Counted from the stretch's first letter, positions 44,291 through 52,741 are shown. The stretch is 64,000 nt of DNA from Hymenobacter daecheongensis DSM 21074 (GCF_900141805.1 NZ_FQYN01000004.1:496001-560000); one strand, 5' to 3'. Program-made: numbers and translations. Notes: generated by a model not told the origin, from the sequence alone.

Positions 44291-44865
44291 GCCTACCAAC
44301 CGAATCGATTCAGAAACCGCAGTTCTCGGAGGCGGCCAAGGCTGAAATAGACCGTATCTGTAAGCAGTACCCGGCGGAGCGCCGCAAGTCGGCCATGCTG
44401 CCGGTGCTGCACATTGCCCAGGCCGAATTCGGCGGCTGGGTGGCGCCCGAGGTGCAGGACCTGGTGGCCGAGGTGCTGGGCGTGAAGCCCATCGAGGTGT
44501 ACGAGGTTTCGACCTTCTACACTATGTTCAACCTCAAGCCGGTGGGCAAGCACGTGCTGGAAATCTGCCGCACGGGGCCCTGCCAGCTGCGCGGTTCCGA
44601 CGAGCTGACCCTGGAGCTGGAGCGCATCACCGGCGCCAAAGTCGGCGAAGGTCCTTCGGCCGACGGCCTGTTCACCCTGAAAGAGGTGGAATGCCTGGCC
44701 GCTTGCGGCTTCGCCCCCGTGGTGCAGGTGCGCGAGAAATACTACGAGCAGCTCGACACCGAGGAATCGGTGAATGCCATGCTCTCGGAGCTGCGCAACA
44801 TGGTGCACCGGCCCGCCCTGCCCTGGGAGGAAACCGGCCTGCCCAACGCCCTAGCCAACAATTAA
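44287..44865 (+). CDS. nuoE: NADH-quinone oxidoreductase subunit E
   Basis: A 192-residue peripheral subunit (24-kDa type) holding the [2Fe-2S] cluster N1a. Ligands: CRTGPCQLRG and ECLAACGFAPVVQV. The N-terminal helical part (IDRICKQYPAERRKSAMLPVLHIAQAEFGG) fits the family. The ATG overlaps the hepT stop by four bases. A longer open frame upstream is the hepT region in another frame and is not used. Confidence 0.95.
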   Translation: MSLPTESIQKPQFSEAAKAEIDRICKQYPAERRKSAMLPVLHIAQAEFGGWVAPEVQDLVAEVLGVKPIEVYEVSTFYTMFNLKPVGKHVLEICRTGPCQLRGSDELTLELERITGAKVGEGPSADGLFTLKEVECLAACGFAPVVQVREKYYEQLDTEESVNAMLSELRNMVHRPALPWEETGLPNALANN

Positions 44866-44883
44866 CCGCTTGCTGTTGCTGCC

Positions 44884-45228
44884 ATGGAAGACCGGAACAA
44901 GGACCTGCCGCTGATTGTCTCGGAAATTCTCATTGAGATGCACGAGATGAAAGAAGACATTCGTCAGATGAATCAAACGCTGACTCGGGTTGCTTCAGTT
45001 GTTGTTAAACAACAGGAGCACGTGAACAGCATGTTCAACACCCTGCAGGACGAAAGCCGGAAAAACATGGAATTCATGACTTCCCTGATGACAGACATGC
45101 GTCGGGAAAGCCAGGAGGATCGGCAGCTGATGACCTACTCGCTTAACAAGACGCTGGGGCAGCAACAGCAGACTAACGCTGACTTTGAACGGCGCCTCGC
45201 CGAACTGGAAGCTAAATACAACGGCTAA
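44884..45228 (+). CDS. Coiled-coil protein of unknown function inside nuo operon
   Basis: A 114-residue, charged, all-helical protein with heptad-like hydrophobic spacing across most of its length (ILIEMHEMKEDIRQMNQTL, MFNTLQDESRKNMEF, RRLAELEAKYNG). It has no signal peptide, membrane segment or cysteine. Met and Gln are unusually frequent. It sits 18 bases after nuoE and 26 before nuoF, and must be made with complex I subunits; it may be an assembly factor, or just a passenger. Not a standard Nuo subunit. Confidence 0.8.
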   Translation: MEDRNKDLPLIVSEILIEMHEMKEDIRQMNQTLTRVASVVVKQQEHVNSMFNTLQDESRKNMEFMTSLMTDMRRESQEDRQLMTYSLNKTLGQQQQTNADFERRLAELEAKYNG

Positions 45229-45254
45229 CGCCACCAGCTAACCGCTCAGACACT

Positions 45255-46595
45255 ATGGGACGCAAACTGCTGACCGAACATATCAACGTTGAAGGCATCG
45301 ACACCATCGAGGTGTACCGCAAGCACGGCGGCTACCGCTCGGTGGAGAAGGCCATCAAAACCATGACCCCCGACGAGGTGGTGGAAGAGGTGAAGAAGTC
45401 GGGCCTGCGGGGCCGCGGCGGCGCCGGCTTCCCCACGGGCCTGAAGTGGAGCTTCCTGGCCAAGCCCGAGGGCGTGCCGCGCTATCTAGTCTGCAACGCC
45501 GACGAGTCGGAGCCGGGCACCTTCAAGGACCGGCAGTTGATGTCGAAGCTGCCCCACCTGCTCATCGAGGGCATGATTACGAGCTCCTACGCGCTGGGCG
45601 CGAATACCTCGTACATCTACATCCGCGGCGAGCTGCTCTACGTGCTGCGCATCCTGGAAAAGGCCATTGCGGAGGCGTACGCGGCCGGTTTCCTGGGTAA
45701 GAACATCCTGGGCTCGGGCTACGACCTGGATCTGTACGTGCACCCCGGCGGCGGCGCCTACATCTGCGGCGAGGAAACCGCCCTGCTGGAATCCCTGGAA
45801 GGCAAGCGCGGCAACCCGCGCAACAAGCCCCCGTTCCCCGCCGTGTCGGGCCTCTACGCCCGCCCCACAGTAGTGAACAACGTCGAGTCTATTGCGGCCG
45901 TGCCGGTTATCGTCAACGACGGCGGCGACGAGTACGCCAAGATTGGCGTGGGCAAGAGCACCGGCACCAAGCTGATTTCGGCCTGCGGCCACCTCAATAA
46001 GCCCGGCATCTACGAAATCGAGTTGGGCGTGCCGGTCGAGGAGTTCATCTACTCCGATGAGTACTGCGGCGGCATCTGGAAGGGCCGCGACCTGAAAGCC
46101 GTAGTAGCCGGTGGTTCCTCGGTGCCGATTCTGCCCAAGGAATTGATCCTGAAAACTGCCGCCGGCGAGCCTCGCCTGATGACCTACGAGTCGTTGTCGG
46201 ACGGCGGGTTCGTAACTGGTACCATGCTGGGCTCCGGCGGCTTCATTGCCATGGACGAGACGACCTGCATCGTGCGCAACACCTGGAACTTCTCCCGCTT
46301 CTACCACCACGAGTCGTGCGGGCAATGCTCGCCCTGCCGCGAGGGCACGGGCTGGCTGGAGAAAATCCTGCACCGCATCGAGCACGGCCACGGCACGGAG
46401 CGCGACATCGACGTGCTGGCCAGCGTGGCCAAGCAGATCGAGGGCAACACCATCTGCCCGCTGGGCGAAGCGGCCGCCTGGCCCGTCTCAGCCGCCATCC
46501 GCCACTTCCGCGACGAGTTCGAATGGCACATCCGCCACCCCCAGGAAGCCACCCGCCCCGGCGCAGTGTATCCGGGCAAAGCAGTGCTGGCCTAG
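45255..46595 (+). CDS. nuoF: NADH-quinone oxidoreductase subunit F
   Basis: A 446-residue subunit (51-kDa type) that binds NADH, FMN and a [4Fe-4S] cluster. LRGRGGAGFPTGLKWSFL is the NADH site, NADESEPGTFKDR the FMN site, and ESCGQCSPCREGTGWLEKIL with a late NTICPLGEAAAWPV provides the cluster cysteines. Complete; the electron entry point of the complex together with NuoE and NuoG. Confidence 0.97.
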   Translation: MGRKLLTEHINVEGIDTIEVYRKHGGYRSVEKAIKTMTPDEVVEEVKKSGLRGRGGAGFPTGLKWSFLAKPEGVPRYLVCNADESEPGTFKDRQLMSKLPHLLIEGMITSSYALGANTSYIYIRGELLYVLRILEKAIAEAYAAGFLGKNILGSGYDLDLYVHPGGGAYICGEETALLESLEGKRGNPRNKPPFPAVSGLYARPTVVNNVESIAAVPVIVNDGGDEYAKIGVGKSTGTKLISACGHLNKPGIYEIELGVPVEEFIYSDEYCGGIWKGRDLKAVVAGGSSVPILPKELILKTAAGEPRLMTYESLSDGGFVTGTMLGSGGFIAMDETTCIVRNTWNFSRFYHHESCGQCSPCREGTGWLEKILHRIEHGHGTERDIDVLASVAKQIEGNTICPLGEAAAWPVSAAIRHFRDEFEWHIRHPQEATRPGAVYPGKAVLA

Positions 46596-46620
46596 CGGCA
46601 GACCGTTTTGTAAAAAGAAC

Positions 46621-46725
46621 GTCATGCTGAGCGTAGCAAAGCGAAGCCGAAGCATCTCGCTTGGCCTCGTCAGATTACTAACCATACGTCAGCACGCGAG
46701 ATGCTTCGGCTTCGCTCAGCATGAC
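46621..46725. repeat. Inverted repeat between nuoF and nuoG (GTCATGCTGAGC family)
   Basis: Arms of about 30-40 bp with a few unpaired bases (an extra GTAGCAAAGC in the left arm), loop about 45 bases. Same family as 11342-11434. Confidence 0.9.
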
Positions 46726-46751
46726 AGACGACATTAAAGAGCAAAACCTAA

Positions 46752-47759
46752 ATGGCTAAAATAACTTTCGACGGCATCGAGGTGGAAGTTCCGGACGGAA
46801 CCACCATCCTCAACGCGGCCCGCACCATCGGCGGCAGCATCGTGCCCCCGGCCATGTGCTATTACACGCCGCTGAAAGGCTCGGGCGGCAAGTGCCGCGC
46901 CTGCCTGGTGCGCGTGGCGGCCGGCTCGGCCAAAGACCCGCGCCCCATGCCCAAGCTCGTGGCCTCGTGCGTGACGCCGGTGCAGGACGGCATGGTGGTC
47001 GAGAATACGACTTCCCAGCAGGTGCTCGACGTGCGCAAGGGCATCGTGGAGATGCTGCTCATCAACCACCCCCTGGACTGCCCCGTGTGCGACCAGGCCG
47101 GGGAGTGTGATTTGCAGAACTTCGCCTTCGAGCACGGGGTGAGCACTACCCGCTACGAGGAGGAGCGCCGCACCTTCGACAAAATCGACATCGGGCCGCT
47201 GATTCAACTGCACATGACGCGCTGCATCCTGTGCTACCGCTGCGTGTACACCGCCGACCAGCTCACCGAGCAGCGCGTGCACGGCGTGCTGGGCCGCGGC
47301 GACGCCGCCGAAATCGGCACCTACATCGAGAATATCATCGACAACGAGTTTAGCGGCAACGTCATCGACGTGTGCCCGGTGGGCGCGCTGACCGATAAAA
47401 CCTTCCGCTTCAAGCAGCGGGTGTGGTTTACCAAGCCCGTTAACGCCCACCGCCAGTGCGAGAACCCGAAGTGCTGCGGCAAGGTGGTGCTCTGGTACAA
47501 GGGCAAGGACGTGATGCGCGTGACGGCCCGCAAGGACCAGTACGGCGAGGTAAAGGAGTGGATCTGCAACACCTGCCGCTTCGACAAGAAGGAAACCGCC
47601 GACTGGACCATCGAAGGCCCCGCCCACATCGACCGTTCCTCGGTCATCTCGGCCAACCACTACGAGCTGCCCGTGCTCAACGCCCAGGTTATTGCCGACC
47701 TGCCCGAAAGCTCGGTCCGCGACCTGGAACAGAACCCTCCCATGCGCCTCGGCAATTAG
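46752..47759 (+). CDS. nuoG: NADH-quinone oxidoreductase subunit G, short form
   Basis: A 335-residue iron-sulfur subunit. The N-terminal [2Fe-2S] site (MCYYTPLKGSGGKCRAC), the HPLDCPVCDQAGECDLQ segment, the His-ligated type HMTRCILCYRC and the second CPVGAL site are all present, followed by a short zinc-ribbon-like ENPKCCGK/CNTC part. The molybdopterin-like domain of the longer NuoG is absent. This short form is normal in Bacteroidota, so it is not a truncation. Confidence 0.92.
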   Translation: MAKITFDGIEVEVPDGTTILNAARTIGGSIVPPAMCYYTPLKGSGGKCRACLVRVAAGSAKDPRPMPKLVASCVTPVQDGMVVENTTSQQVLDVRKGIVEMLLINHPLDCPVCDQAGECDLQNFAFEHGVSTTRYEEERRTFDKIDIGPLIQLHMTRCILCYRCVYTADQLTEQRVHGVLGRGDAAEIGTYIENIIDNEFSGNVIDVCPVGALTDKTFRFKQRVWFTKPVNAHRQCENPKCCGKVVLWYKGKDVMRVTARKDQYGEVKEWICNTCRFDKKETADWTIEGPAHIDRSSVISANHYELPVLNAQVIADLPESSVRDLEQNPPMRLGN

Positions 47760-47762
47760 TTT

Positions 47763-47848
47763 CAGTTGCCAGTTGCGAGTTGCCAGTTGCCAGTTAGGCA
47801 ACGCCTCTCGTTGAATACTGGCAACTGGCAACTCGCAACTGACAACTC
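47763..47848. repeat. Heptad-word palindrome between nuoG and nuoH
   Basis: Arms 47765-47793 and 47818-47846 pair over 29 bp with one mismatch, loop 24 bases. Left words: CAGTTGC, CAGTTGC, GAGTTGC, CAGTTGC; right words: GCAACTG, GCAACTC, GCAACTG, ACAACTC. The right arm ends two bases before the nuoH ATG, so the start codon would be at the base of the hairpin. Confidence 0.95.
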
Positions 47849-47850
47849 AA

Positions 47851-48933
47851 ATGATAGAACTACCAACCCTCGGCTGGCAATCCATTGTTATCCTCGTCGT
47901 GTTCGGCGTTTCCCTGCTGATTGCGACCTATTGCACCTACGCGGAGCGCGTCATTGCCGCCTTTCTGCAGGACCGCGTGGGGCCGGACCGGGCCGGGCCC
48001 TTTGGCCTGCTCCAGCCGCTGGCCGATGCCGTGAAGCTGTTTACCAAAGAAGAATTCTTTCCGGCCGGAGCCAACAAGGCCCTGTTCATTATGGGCCCCT
48101 GCCTGGCCATGATTACGGCCCTGATGTCGTCGGCAGTAATTCCGTTCGGCAACGTGATTCAGTTCGGCAACAACGTGTTCAACCTGCAGGGCATCGAGGT
48201 CAACATCGGCATGCTGTGGGTGTTCGGCATCGTGTCGCTGGGCGTGTACGGGGTGATGATTGGCGGCTGGGCTTCCAACAACAAGTTCTCCCTGCTCGGC
48301 GCCATCCGGGCCGGCTCCCAGAACATCAGCTACGAGCTGGCCATGGGCCTGGCCCTGATTGCCGTGCTGATGATTTCGGGCACGCTGAGCCTACGCGAAA
48401 TCACCTTGCAGCAGTCGGCCGCGGGCGAGTGGCACTTCTGGAACATCGTCAAGCAGCCCCTGGGCTTTATCATCTTCCTGGTCTGCGCCTTCGCCGAAAC
48501 CAACCGCACGCCCTTCGATTTGCCCGAGTGCGAAACCGAGCTGGTGGGCGGCTACCACACCGAGTACAGCTCCATGAAGATGGGTTTGTACTTGTTCGCC
48601 GAGTACGTCAACGTGTTCGTGGCCTCGGCCGTGATGAGCGTGCTGTACTTCGGCGGCTTCAACTTTCCCTTTCAGTACGAGCTGCGCGACTGGTTCGTGA
48701 ACAGCCAGGGCTGGGAGCTGATGTCGGCCCAGAACCTGATTTCCGTACTCGGCCTGCTGGGCTTGTTCGGCAAAATCTTCGCCTTCATCTTCTTCTTTAT
48801 GTGGGTGCGCTGGACCCTGCCCCGCTTCCGCTACGACCAGCTGATGCGCCTGGGCTGGACCATCCTGATTCCGCTGGCCATCTTCAACATCCTGCTCACC
48901 GGCGGCCTGATTCTGGGCGGTATCATTAAGTAA
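47851..48933 (+). CDS. nuoH: NADH-quinone oxidoreductase subunit H
   Basis: A 360-residue membrane subunit with eight or nine helices; with NuoA/B/D it lines the quinone tunnel. ERVIAAFLQDRVGPDRAGPFGLLQPLADAVKLF and the ETNRTPFDLPECETELVGGYHTEYSSM loop, rich in essential acids, identify it. The ATG is at the foot of the heptad-word palindrome. Confidence 0.96.
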   Translation: MIELPTLGWQSIVILVVFGVSLLIATYCTYAERVIAAFLQDRVGPDRAGPFGLLQPLADAVKLFTKEEFFPAGANKALFIMGPCLAMITALMSSAVIPFGNVIQFGNNVFNLQGIEVNIGMLWVFGIVSLGVYGVMIGGWASNNKFSLLGAIRAGSQNISYELAMGLALIAVLMISGTLSLREITLQQSAAGEWHFWNIVKQPLGFIIFLVCAFAETNRTPFDLPECETELVGGYHTEYSSMKMGLYLFAEYVNVFVASAVMSVLYFGGFNFPFQYELRDWFVNSQGWELMSAQNLISVLGLLGLFGKIFAFIFFFMWVRWTLPRFRYDQLMRLGWTILIPLAIFNILLTGGLILGGIIK

Positions 48934-48941
48934 CAGAACAT

Positions 48942-49535
48942 ATGCAGTCCTTAAGCAATAGAGCGAAAAAGCTGGAGGCCAAGCCCATGACGCTGGCCGA
49001 GCGGGCCTACCTGCCGGCCATTTTCCAGGGTCTGAGCATCACCATGCGACACTTCTTCCGGGCCGCGACCAAGAAGCAGGTGACTGTGCGCTACCCCGAG
49101 GAACAGCGGCCCTTCTCCCCCATCTTCCGCGGCCTGCACGTGCTCAAGCGCGACGAAATAGGCCGGGAGCGGTGCACCGCCTGCGGCCTCTGCGCCGTGG
49201 CCTGCCCCGCCGAAGCCATTACGATGGTGGCCGGCGAGCGGAAAAAAGGCGAGGAAAACCTGTACCGCGAGGAGAAATACGCCGTCAGCTACGAAATCAA
49301 CATGCTGCGCTGCATCTTCTGCGGCCTCTGCGAAGAAGCCTGCCCGAAAGCAGCCGTGTACCTGCAGGCCGACAAGATGGCCCCGCCCCGCTTCGAGCGC
49401 GACGAGTTCATCTACGGCAAAGACCGCCTCGTGGAGCCCGTGTCGCCCGACGCCCGCTCTAAGCGCGGCATCCAGCTCACCCCCGAGCAGGCCGCGGCCC
49501 TGGCCCAGCGCATGGCCCAGCCTGATTTTAAGTAG
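48942..49535 (+). CDS. nuoI: NADH-quinone oxidoreductase subunit I
   Basis: A 197-residue ferredoxin-like subunit with two [4Fe-4S] clusters (N6a, N6b): CTACGLCAVACPAEAI and CIFCGLCEEACPKAAV. It begins 8 bases after nuoH. A short 10-bp hairpin (TCCCCTCCTT) in the following spacer, 49544-49567, is a possible processing or stabilising element. Confidence 0.96.
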   Translation: MQSLSNRAKKLEAKPMTLAERAYLPAIFQGLSITMRHFFRAATKKQVTVRYPEEQRPFSPIFRGLHVLKRDEIGRERCTACGLCAVACPAEAITMVAGERKKGEENLYREEKYAVSYEINMLRCIFCGLCEEACPKAAVYLQADKMAPPRFERDEFIYGKDRLVEPVSPDARSKRGIQLTPEQAAALAQRMAQPDFK

Positions 49536-49609
49536 CCCGTCAACTCCCCTCCTTAAAGAAGGAGGGGAACTAGTTTTCTAGCTCACCCAGCTTTCTTAGC
49601 TTTCCGCCA

Positions 49610-50131
49610 ATGGCTTCTTCTCCTTCCCTGTTTTTCTTCCTGTCGTTCGTGGCGCTGTTTGCGGCCCTGGGCGTGGTGCTGGCCAAAAACCCGGTGCACA
49701 GCGTGCTGTTCCTGATCCTGACGTTCTTCTCGCTCTCGGGGCACTACCTGATTCTGAACGCCCAGTTTCTGGCCGCCGTCAACATCATCGTCTACGCCGG
49801 GGCCATCATGGTGCTGTTCCTGTTCGTCATCATGTTCCTGAACCTGAACGCCGACACGGAGCCCCACAAGCCGATGCTGGCCAAGGTAGCCGCGGCCGTG
49901 GCCGGGGGTTCCCTGCTGCTGGTGATGGTGGCCGCCCTGCGCGACGTGCACCCCGGCACCACCTACAACGCCCCGGCCTTCGACTCGCAGATCGGGATGG
50001 TCAGCCAGCTAGGGATGATTCTCTACACCAAGTACCTGCTGCCCTTCGAGCTGGCCTCGGTGCTGTTCCTGGCCGCCATGGTCGGCGCGGTGATGCTGGC
50101 CAAGCGCGAAACCGGGGAGCGGAACTTCTAG
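49610..50131 (+). CDS. nuoJ: NADH-quinone oxidoreductase subunit J
   Basis: A 173-residue membrane subunit with five helices. VVLAKNPVHSVLFLILTFF, NIIVYAGAIMVLFLFVIMFLN and the late FELASVLFLAAMVGAVMLAKRE are the family blocks (pi-bulge region). A rho-independent terminator lies 25 bases after the stop, so this is the end of the first nuo segment. Confidence 0.95.
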   Translation: MASSPSLFFFLSFVALFAALGVVLAKNPVHSVLFLILTFFSLSGHYLILNAQFLAAVNIIVYAGAIMVLFLFVIMFLNLNADTEPHKPMLAKVAAAVAGGSLLLVMVAALRDVHPGTTYNAPAFDSQIGMVSQLGMILYTKYLLPFELASVLFLAAMVGAVMLAKRETGERNF

Positions 50132-50156
50132 CCTCCGGCAACTTCCCATAGTACCG

Positions 50157-50192
50157 AAAGCGGCGTCTGAAGCATCAGGCGCCGCTTTTTTT
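50157..50192 (+). terminator. Terminator splitting nuoA-J from nuoK-N
   Basis: AAAGCGGCGTCTGA paired with TCAGGCGCCGCTTT (one G-T pair), 4-base loop, T7. It predicts that nuoK-N need another promoter or read-through. Confidence 0.88.
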
Positions 50193-50235
50193 GTTCTTTG
50201 CATTACCTCAGGGCCTCACCAATCAGCCATAGAAA

Positions 50236-50706
50236 ATGATTCAGAACACTATTGCCGGCCGCTACTTTACTCTGGAGGTATTCGAGTGCCCGCGGGAAAC
50301 CATCCGGTTGGCTGCCAGCCTGGGCTTTGACAACGTGACGGTTGAAAACTTCACGCACTACCGCAACCCTGAGTCAATCCAGGCGACAGTACAGTCTGGG
50401 CCACTTGTCAAGCCTCTTGTGCTAAAATCGTTTCGACTGGACTTCACCACCACCAGGGCCGACTTCCTCGACCTGATTGACCTCTGGGACAGCCAGGGCT
50501 GCTACGCTGTTTTTCATAAGTCGGCAACCCTAAAATTCAAGGCTACCGATTTGGTCCCCACCGCCCGCTACCGAGCGTTGGATAATTTTGGTTGGAACCT
50601 GGAGTTGGCCGTTCCTGATAGCGCGTCGGATGGCCGGGCACTAATAACTTCCCCTGACCCGACGATTATTGACCAGATAGAAGCTCAACTAAAAAGCGGC
50701 TCCTGA
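50236..50706 (+). CDS. Hypothetical protein in nuoJ-nuoK gap
   Basis: A 156-residue soluble protein, mixed alpha/beta (ITIAGRYFTLEVFECP-like start, SFRLDFTTTRADFLDLIDLW, RYRALDNFGWNLELAVPD). No signal peptide, membrane helix or known motif. Terminators stand on both sides (50157 and 50694), so it is an independent unit within the nuo locus. I do not recognise the family. Confidence 0.65.
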   Translation: MIQNTIAGRYFTLEVFECPRETIRLAASLGFDNVTVENFTHYRNPESIQATVQSGPLVKPLVLKSFRLDFTTTRADFLDLIDLWDSQGCYAVFHKSATLKFKATDLVPTARYRALDNFGWNLELAVPDSASDGRALITSPDPTIIDQIEAQLKSGS

Positions 50707-50729
50707 TTCTTCAGGAGCCGCTTCTCGTT
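50694..50729. terminator. Bidirectional terminator between 50236 gene and membrane-protein gene
   Basis: AAGCGGCTCCTGA paired with TCAGGAGCCGCTT, 4-base loop, with A-run before and T-rich tail after. Confidence 0.85.
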
Positions 50730-51119
50730 TTACTCGGCTTGCGTGTTAAAAGCCGTTTCGGGGGCTGAGCGCCGCATCCAGGGCGGGCCGCAGCTGGCGC
50801 GCATCTTCTGGCGAAATTTCTCCTGCTCCTCCGGTGTCATGCCGGCCAGGCGGGATTCCATGCGCTGCTTCCAGTCGTTTTTGTGCTGTTGCCACTTGCG
50901 GCTGAAGCCCGGGCGCCCCCCACCCCCGCGGAAGCCGGTGAGCAGGCGGGTGAGCAGCAGCAAACCCAGGGTCTGCCAGAAGGTGAGGACGGGGCCGTGG
51001 AACAGGTCGGGCACCAGCCAGTTCCACAGGCGCATCGTGACGAAGCCCATGACGGCCACGAACAGGATACCGAGGAGAAGGAATTTGAGGACGCGCAGCG
51101 GCCAGGGTTTAGGATTCAT
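50730..51119 (-). CDS. Small membrane protein linked to ECF sigma factor
   Basis: A 129-residue protein with two membrane helices (about 11-32 and 42-62) and a basic, Arg/Gln-rich C-terminal tail containing RKWQQHKNDWKQRMESRLAG and MTPEEQEKFRQKMRASCG. Genes of this design commonly follow RNA polymerase sigma factors in Bacteroidota. It may be an anti-sigma-like or stress-membrane protein, but no anti-sigma domain is visible. It is separated from the sigma gene by the MITE-like element at 51139-51300. Confidence 0.6.
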   Translation of the reverse strand: MNPKPWPLRVLKFLLLGILFVAVMGFVTMRLWNWLVPDLFHGPVLTFWQTLGLLLLTRLLTGFRGGGGRPGFSRKWQQHKNDWKQRMESRLAGMTPEEQEKFRQKMRASCGPPWMRRSAPETAFNTQAE

Positions 51120-51138
51120 GTCGTTGAGATATTAACAG

Positions 51139-51300
51139 GTCATTGCGAGGCGTAAGCCGAAGCAATCCGTCCTGGACAATGAGCTGAAGGTTGTGTACTT
51201 GGTAAGCGCCAACGTTAGGGCTTGGTGCGGAAAGGAAGCTATTCACATTTCAGAGGACGGATTGCTTCGTCTCTGCTTTATTCGCTTTGCTCGCAACGAC
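51139..51300. repeat. MITE-like element, TTGCGAGGCGTAAGCC family, copy 2
   Basis: Inverted ends and inner blocks shared with 33941-34103; about 160 bp. It lies between the ECF sigma gene and its downstream membrane-protein gene. Confidence 0.88.
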
Positions 51301-51302
51301 CT

Positions 51303-51905
51303 TTAGTCCGTGAACAGGTTGTTGTAGAGCACTTGCAGGCGCTGGCGCAGGTGCTGGACGGCGTAGTGCTTGCGCGAAATCAGGGTTTTGAGCGGCACCC
51401 CGGTTTCCTCGGCCAGTTCCTTGAACGTCTTGCCCTCCAGCTCGTGCCACACGAACACGTCGCGCTGGTTTTTGGGCAGTTCCTCCAGCGCTTCGGCCAG
51501 GGCTTCCATGAGGGTTTCGCGGAGCAGGCGGTTTTCGGGGGCGTCGTCGGCGGCGGGCAGCACGTCGGCCAGCAGCAGGGCGCCTTCCTCGTTGTCGTCG
51601 GCGTAGCGGAGCATTTCTTCCTCCAGCGAGGCCGTCTTCTTCTTGCGGTAGAGGTCGGTGATGCGGTTGCGGGCCACGCGGAATAGCCAGGAGGCCACTT
51701 TTTCCACGGGCTTGAGCATCCGGTAACTTTCGACCAGCTCCCCGAACACATCCTGCAGAATGTCTTCGGCGTCGGCGGGGTCGGGCACGCGGCGGCGGAT
51801 GAAGGCCAGCAGCCGGCCGCGCTGTTCCTGCACGGCGGCTTGAATCTGCTGGTCCTGTCCGCGCATCGAGCCTAAGGGTAAGGTGGGTAATGCAAGTGCT
51901 TCCAT
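51303..51905 (-). CDS. ECF-type RNA polymerase sigma factor
   Basis: A 200-residue sigma-70 family protein with regions 2 and 4. Region 2: LLAFIRRRVPDPADAEDILQDVFGELV and the DNA-melting KVASWLFRVARNRITDLYRKKK; region 4: LPKNQRDVFVWHELEGKTFKELAEETGVPLKTLISRKHYAV. Regulon unknown. Start could also be 51866 (MRGQDQQ). It is inserted between nuoJ and nuoK on the opposite strand, divergent from nuoK. Confidence 0.92.
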   Translation of the reverse strand: MEALALPTLPLGSMRGQDQQIQAAVQEQRGRLLAFIRRRVPDPADAEDILQDVFGELVESYRMLKPVEKVASWLFRVARNRITDLYRKKKTASLEEEMLRYADDNEEGALLLADVLPAADDAPENRLLRETLMEALAEALEELPKNQRDVFVWHELEGKTFKELAEETGVPLKTLISRKHYAVQHLRQRLQVLYNNLFTD

Positions 51906-51960
51906 TCTGGATAACCAGACGCGGAAGGCCGAAAAATACTTTAAAATATTTTCGGTGGGG

Positions 51961-52166
51961 CCTCACCCCCGGCCCCTCTCCCAAGGAAAGGGGAGCCTGA
52001 CGATTTCCGGCGCAAGCCTAGGGCTTGCTTACCGCATCCACAGCCGTGTCGATAACAGGTTTTTCTAGCGCAATTCATTGCCAAAGCGGTAAGCGCGAAG
52101 CCCAAGCTTCGCGCGCTGGCGGAGTGTCCGGCGCCCCTCTCCCACGGAGAGGGGCCGGGGGTGAGG
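51961..52166. repeat. Opposed pair of G-rich hairpin arms before nuoK
   Basis: Left arm 51961-51995 and right arm 52133-52166 of the 6775-6821 family face each other over about 140 bases; a small hairpin GCGCGAAG/CTTCGCGC lies between (52093-52114). The rest of the sigma-nuoK gap (51906-52269) holds only the promoter at 52197. Confidence 0.8.
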
Positions 52167-52196
52167 CTGCGGGTATGGATTTCCCGATAGTCTGGC

Positions 52197-52204
52197 TACC
52201 TTTG
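52197..52204 (+). promoter_or_regulatory. Likely promoter -7 box for nuoK-N
   Basis: TACCTTTG, full consensus, 65 bases before the nuoK ATG. It fits the need for a second nuo promoter after the terminator at 50157. Confidence 0.6.
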
Positions 52205-52269
52205 CCAGCTAATAAACGCCAGCCAAACCTTTGGTTGGGCGTCTTTGCCTTGTCCGCTGACCCCACTGC

Positions 52270-52602
52270 ATGGAACAGACCATCCCGGAAGTCATTCGCA
52301 CCGTCCCGCTGGAGTATTACGTGTACTTCGCCACGGCGCTATTTGCCATCGGCGTCACGGGCGTGCTGACCCGGCGCAACGCCATCATCATCTTCATGTG
52401 CGTGGAGCTGATGCTCAACGCAGTGAACGTGCTGCTGACGGCCTTCTCGGCCTACCGCTCCGACCCCAACGGGCAGATTTTCGTGTTCTTCATCATGGCC
52501 GTGGCCGCCGCCGAAGTGTCGGTCGGTCTGGGCATCATCGTGATGATTTACCGCAACTTCCAGAACACCGACGTCAACCTGCTCAACCGCCTTAAGTGGT
52601 AA
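52270..52602 (+). CDS. nuoK: NADH-quinone oxidoreductase subunit K
   Basis: A 110-residue membrane subunit with three helices. The two functional glutamates lie in IIIFMCVELMLNAVNVLL and AVAAAEVSVGLGIIV, matching the proton-path Glu36 and Glu72 of other NuoK. First gene of the second nuo segment. Confidence 0.96.
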   Translation: MEQTIPEVIRTVPLEYYVYFATALFAIGVTGVLTRRNAIIIFMCVELMLNAVNVLLTAFSAYRSDPNGQIFVFFIMAVAAAEVSVGLGIIVMIYRNFQNTDVNLLNRLKW

Positions 52603-52614
52603 TGATAACTCGTT

Positions 52615-52715
52615 TGTCGTCCTGAGCAAAGCGAAGGACCTTATCCCAGTAGAACGACGGACGTAACAACGACTCGTTCCTGCGCGATAAGGTCCTTCGC
52701 AAGCTCAGGATGACA
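52615..52715. repeat. Inverted repeat between nuoK and nuoL (GGACCTTATC family)
   Basis: Arms of about 30 bp (GTCGTCCTGAGCAAAGCGAA... with ...TTCGCAAGCTCAGGATGAC), inner GGACCTTATC/GATAAGGTCC pairing, 40-base loop. Same family as 4356-4482 and 42267-42369. Confidence 0.9.
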
Positions 52716-52741
52716 GACGGCTTTCTTTTAGCATACTCTCT

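Noticed and set aside
46752..47759. NuoG as a truncated or frameshifted gene
   Set aside because: All iron-sulfur motifs are present and the short form without the molybdopterin-like domain is normal for Bacteroidota.
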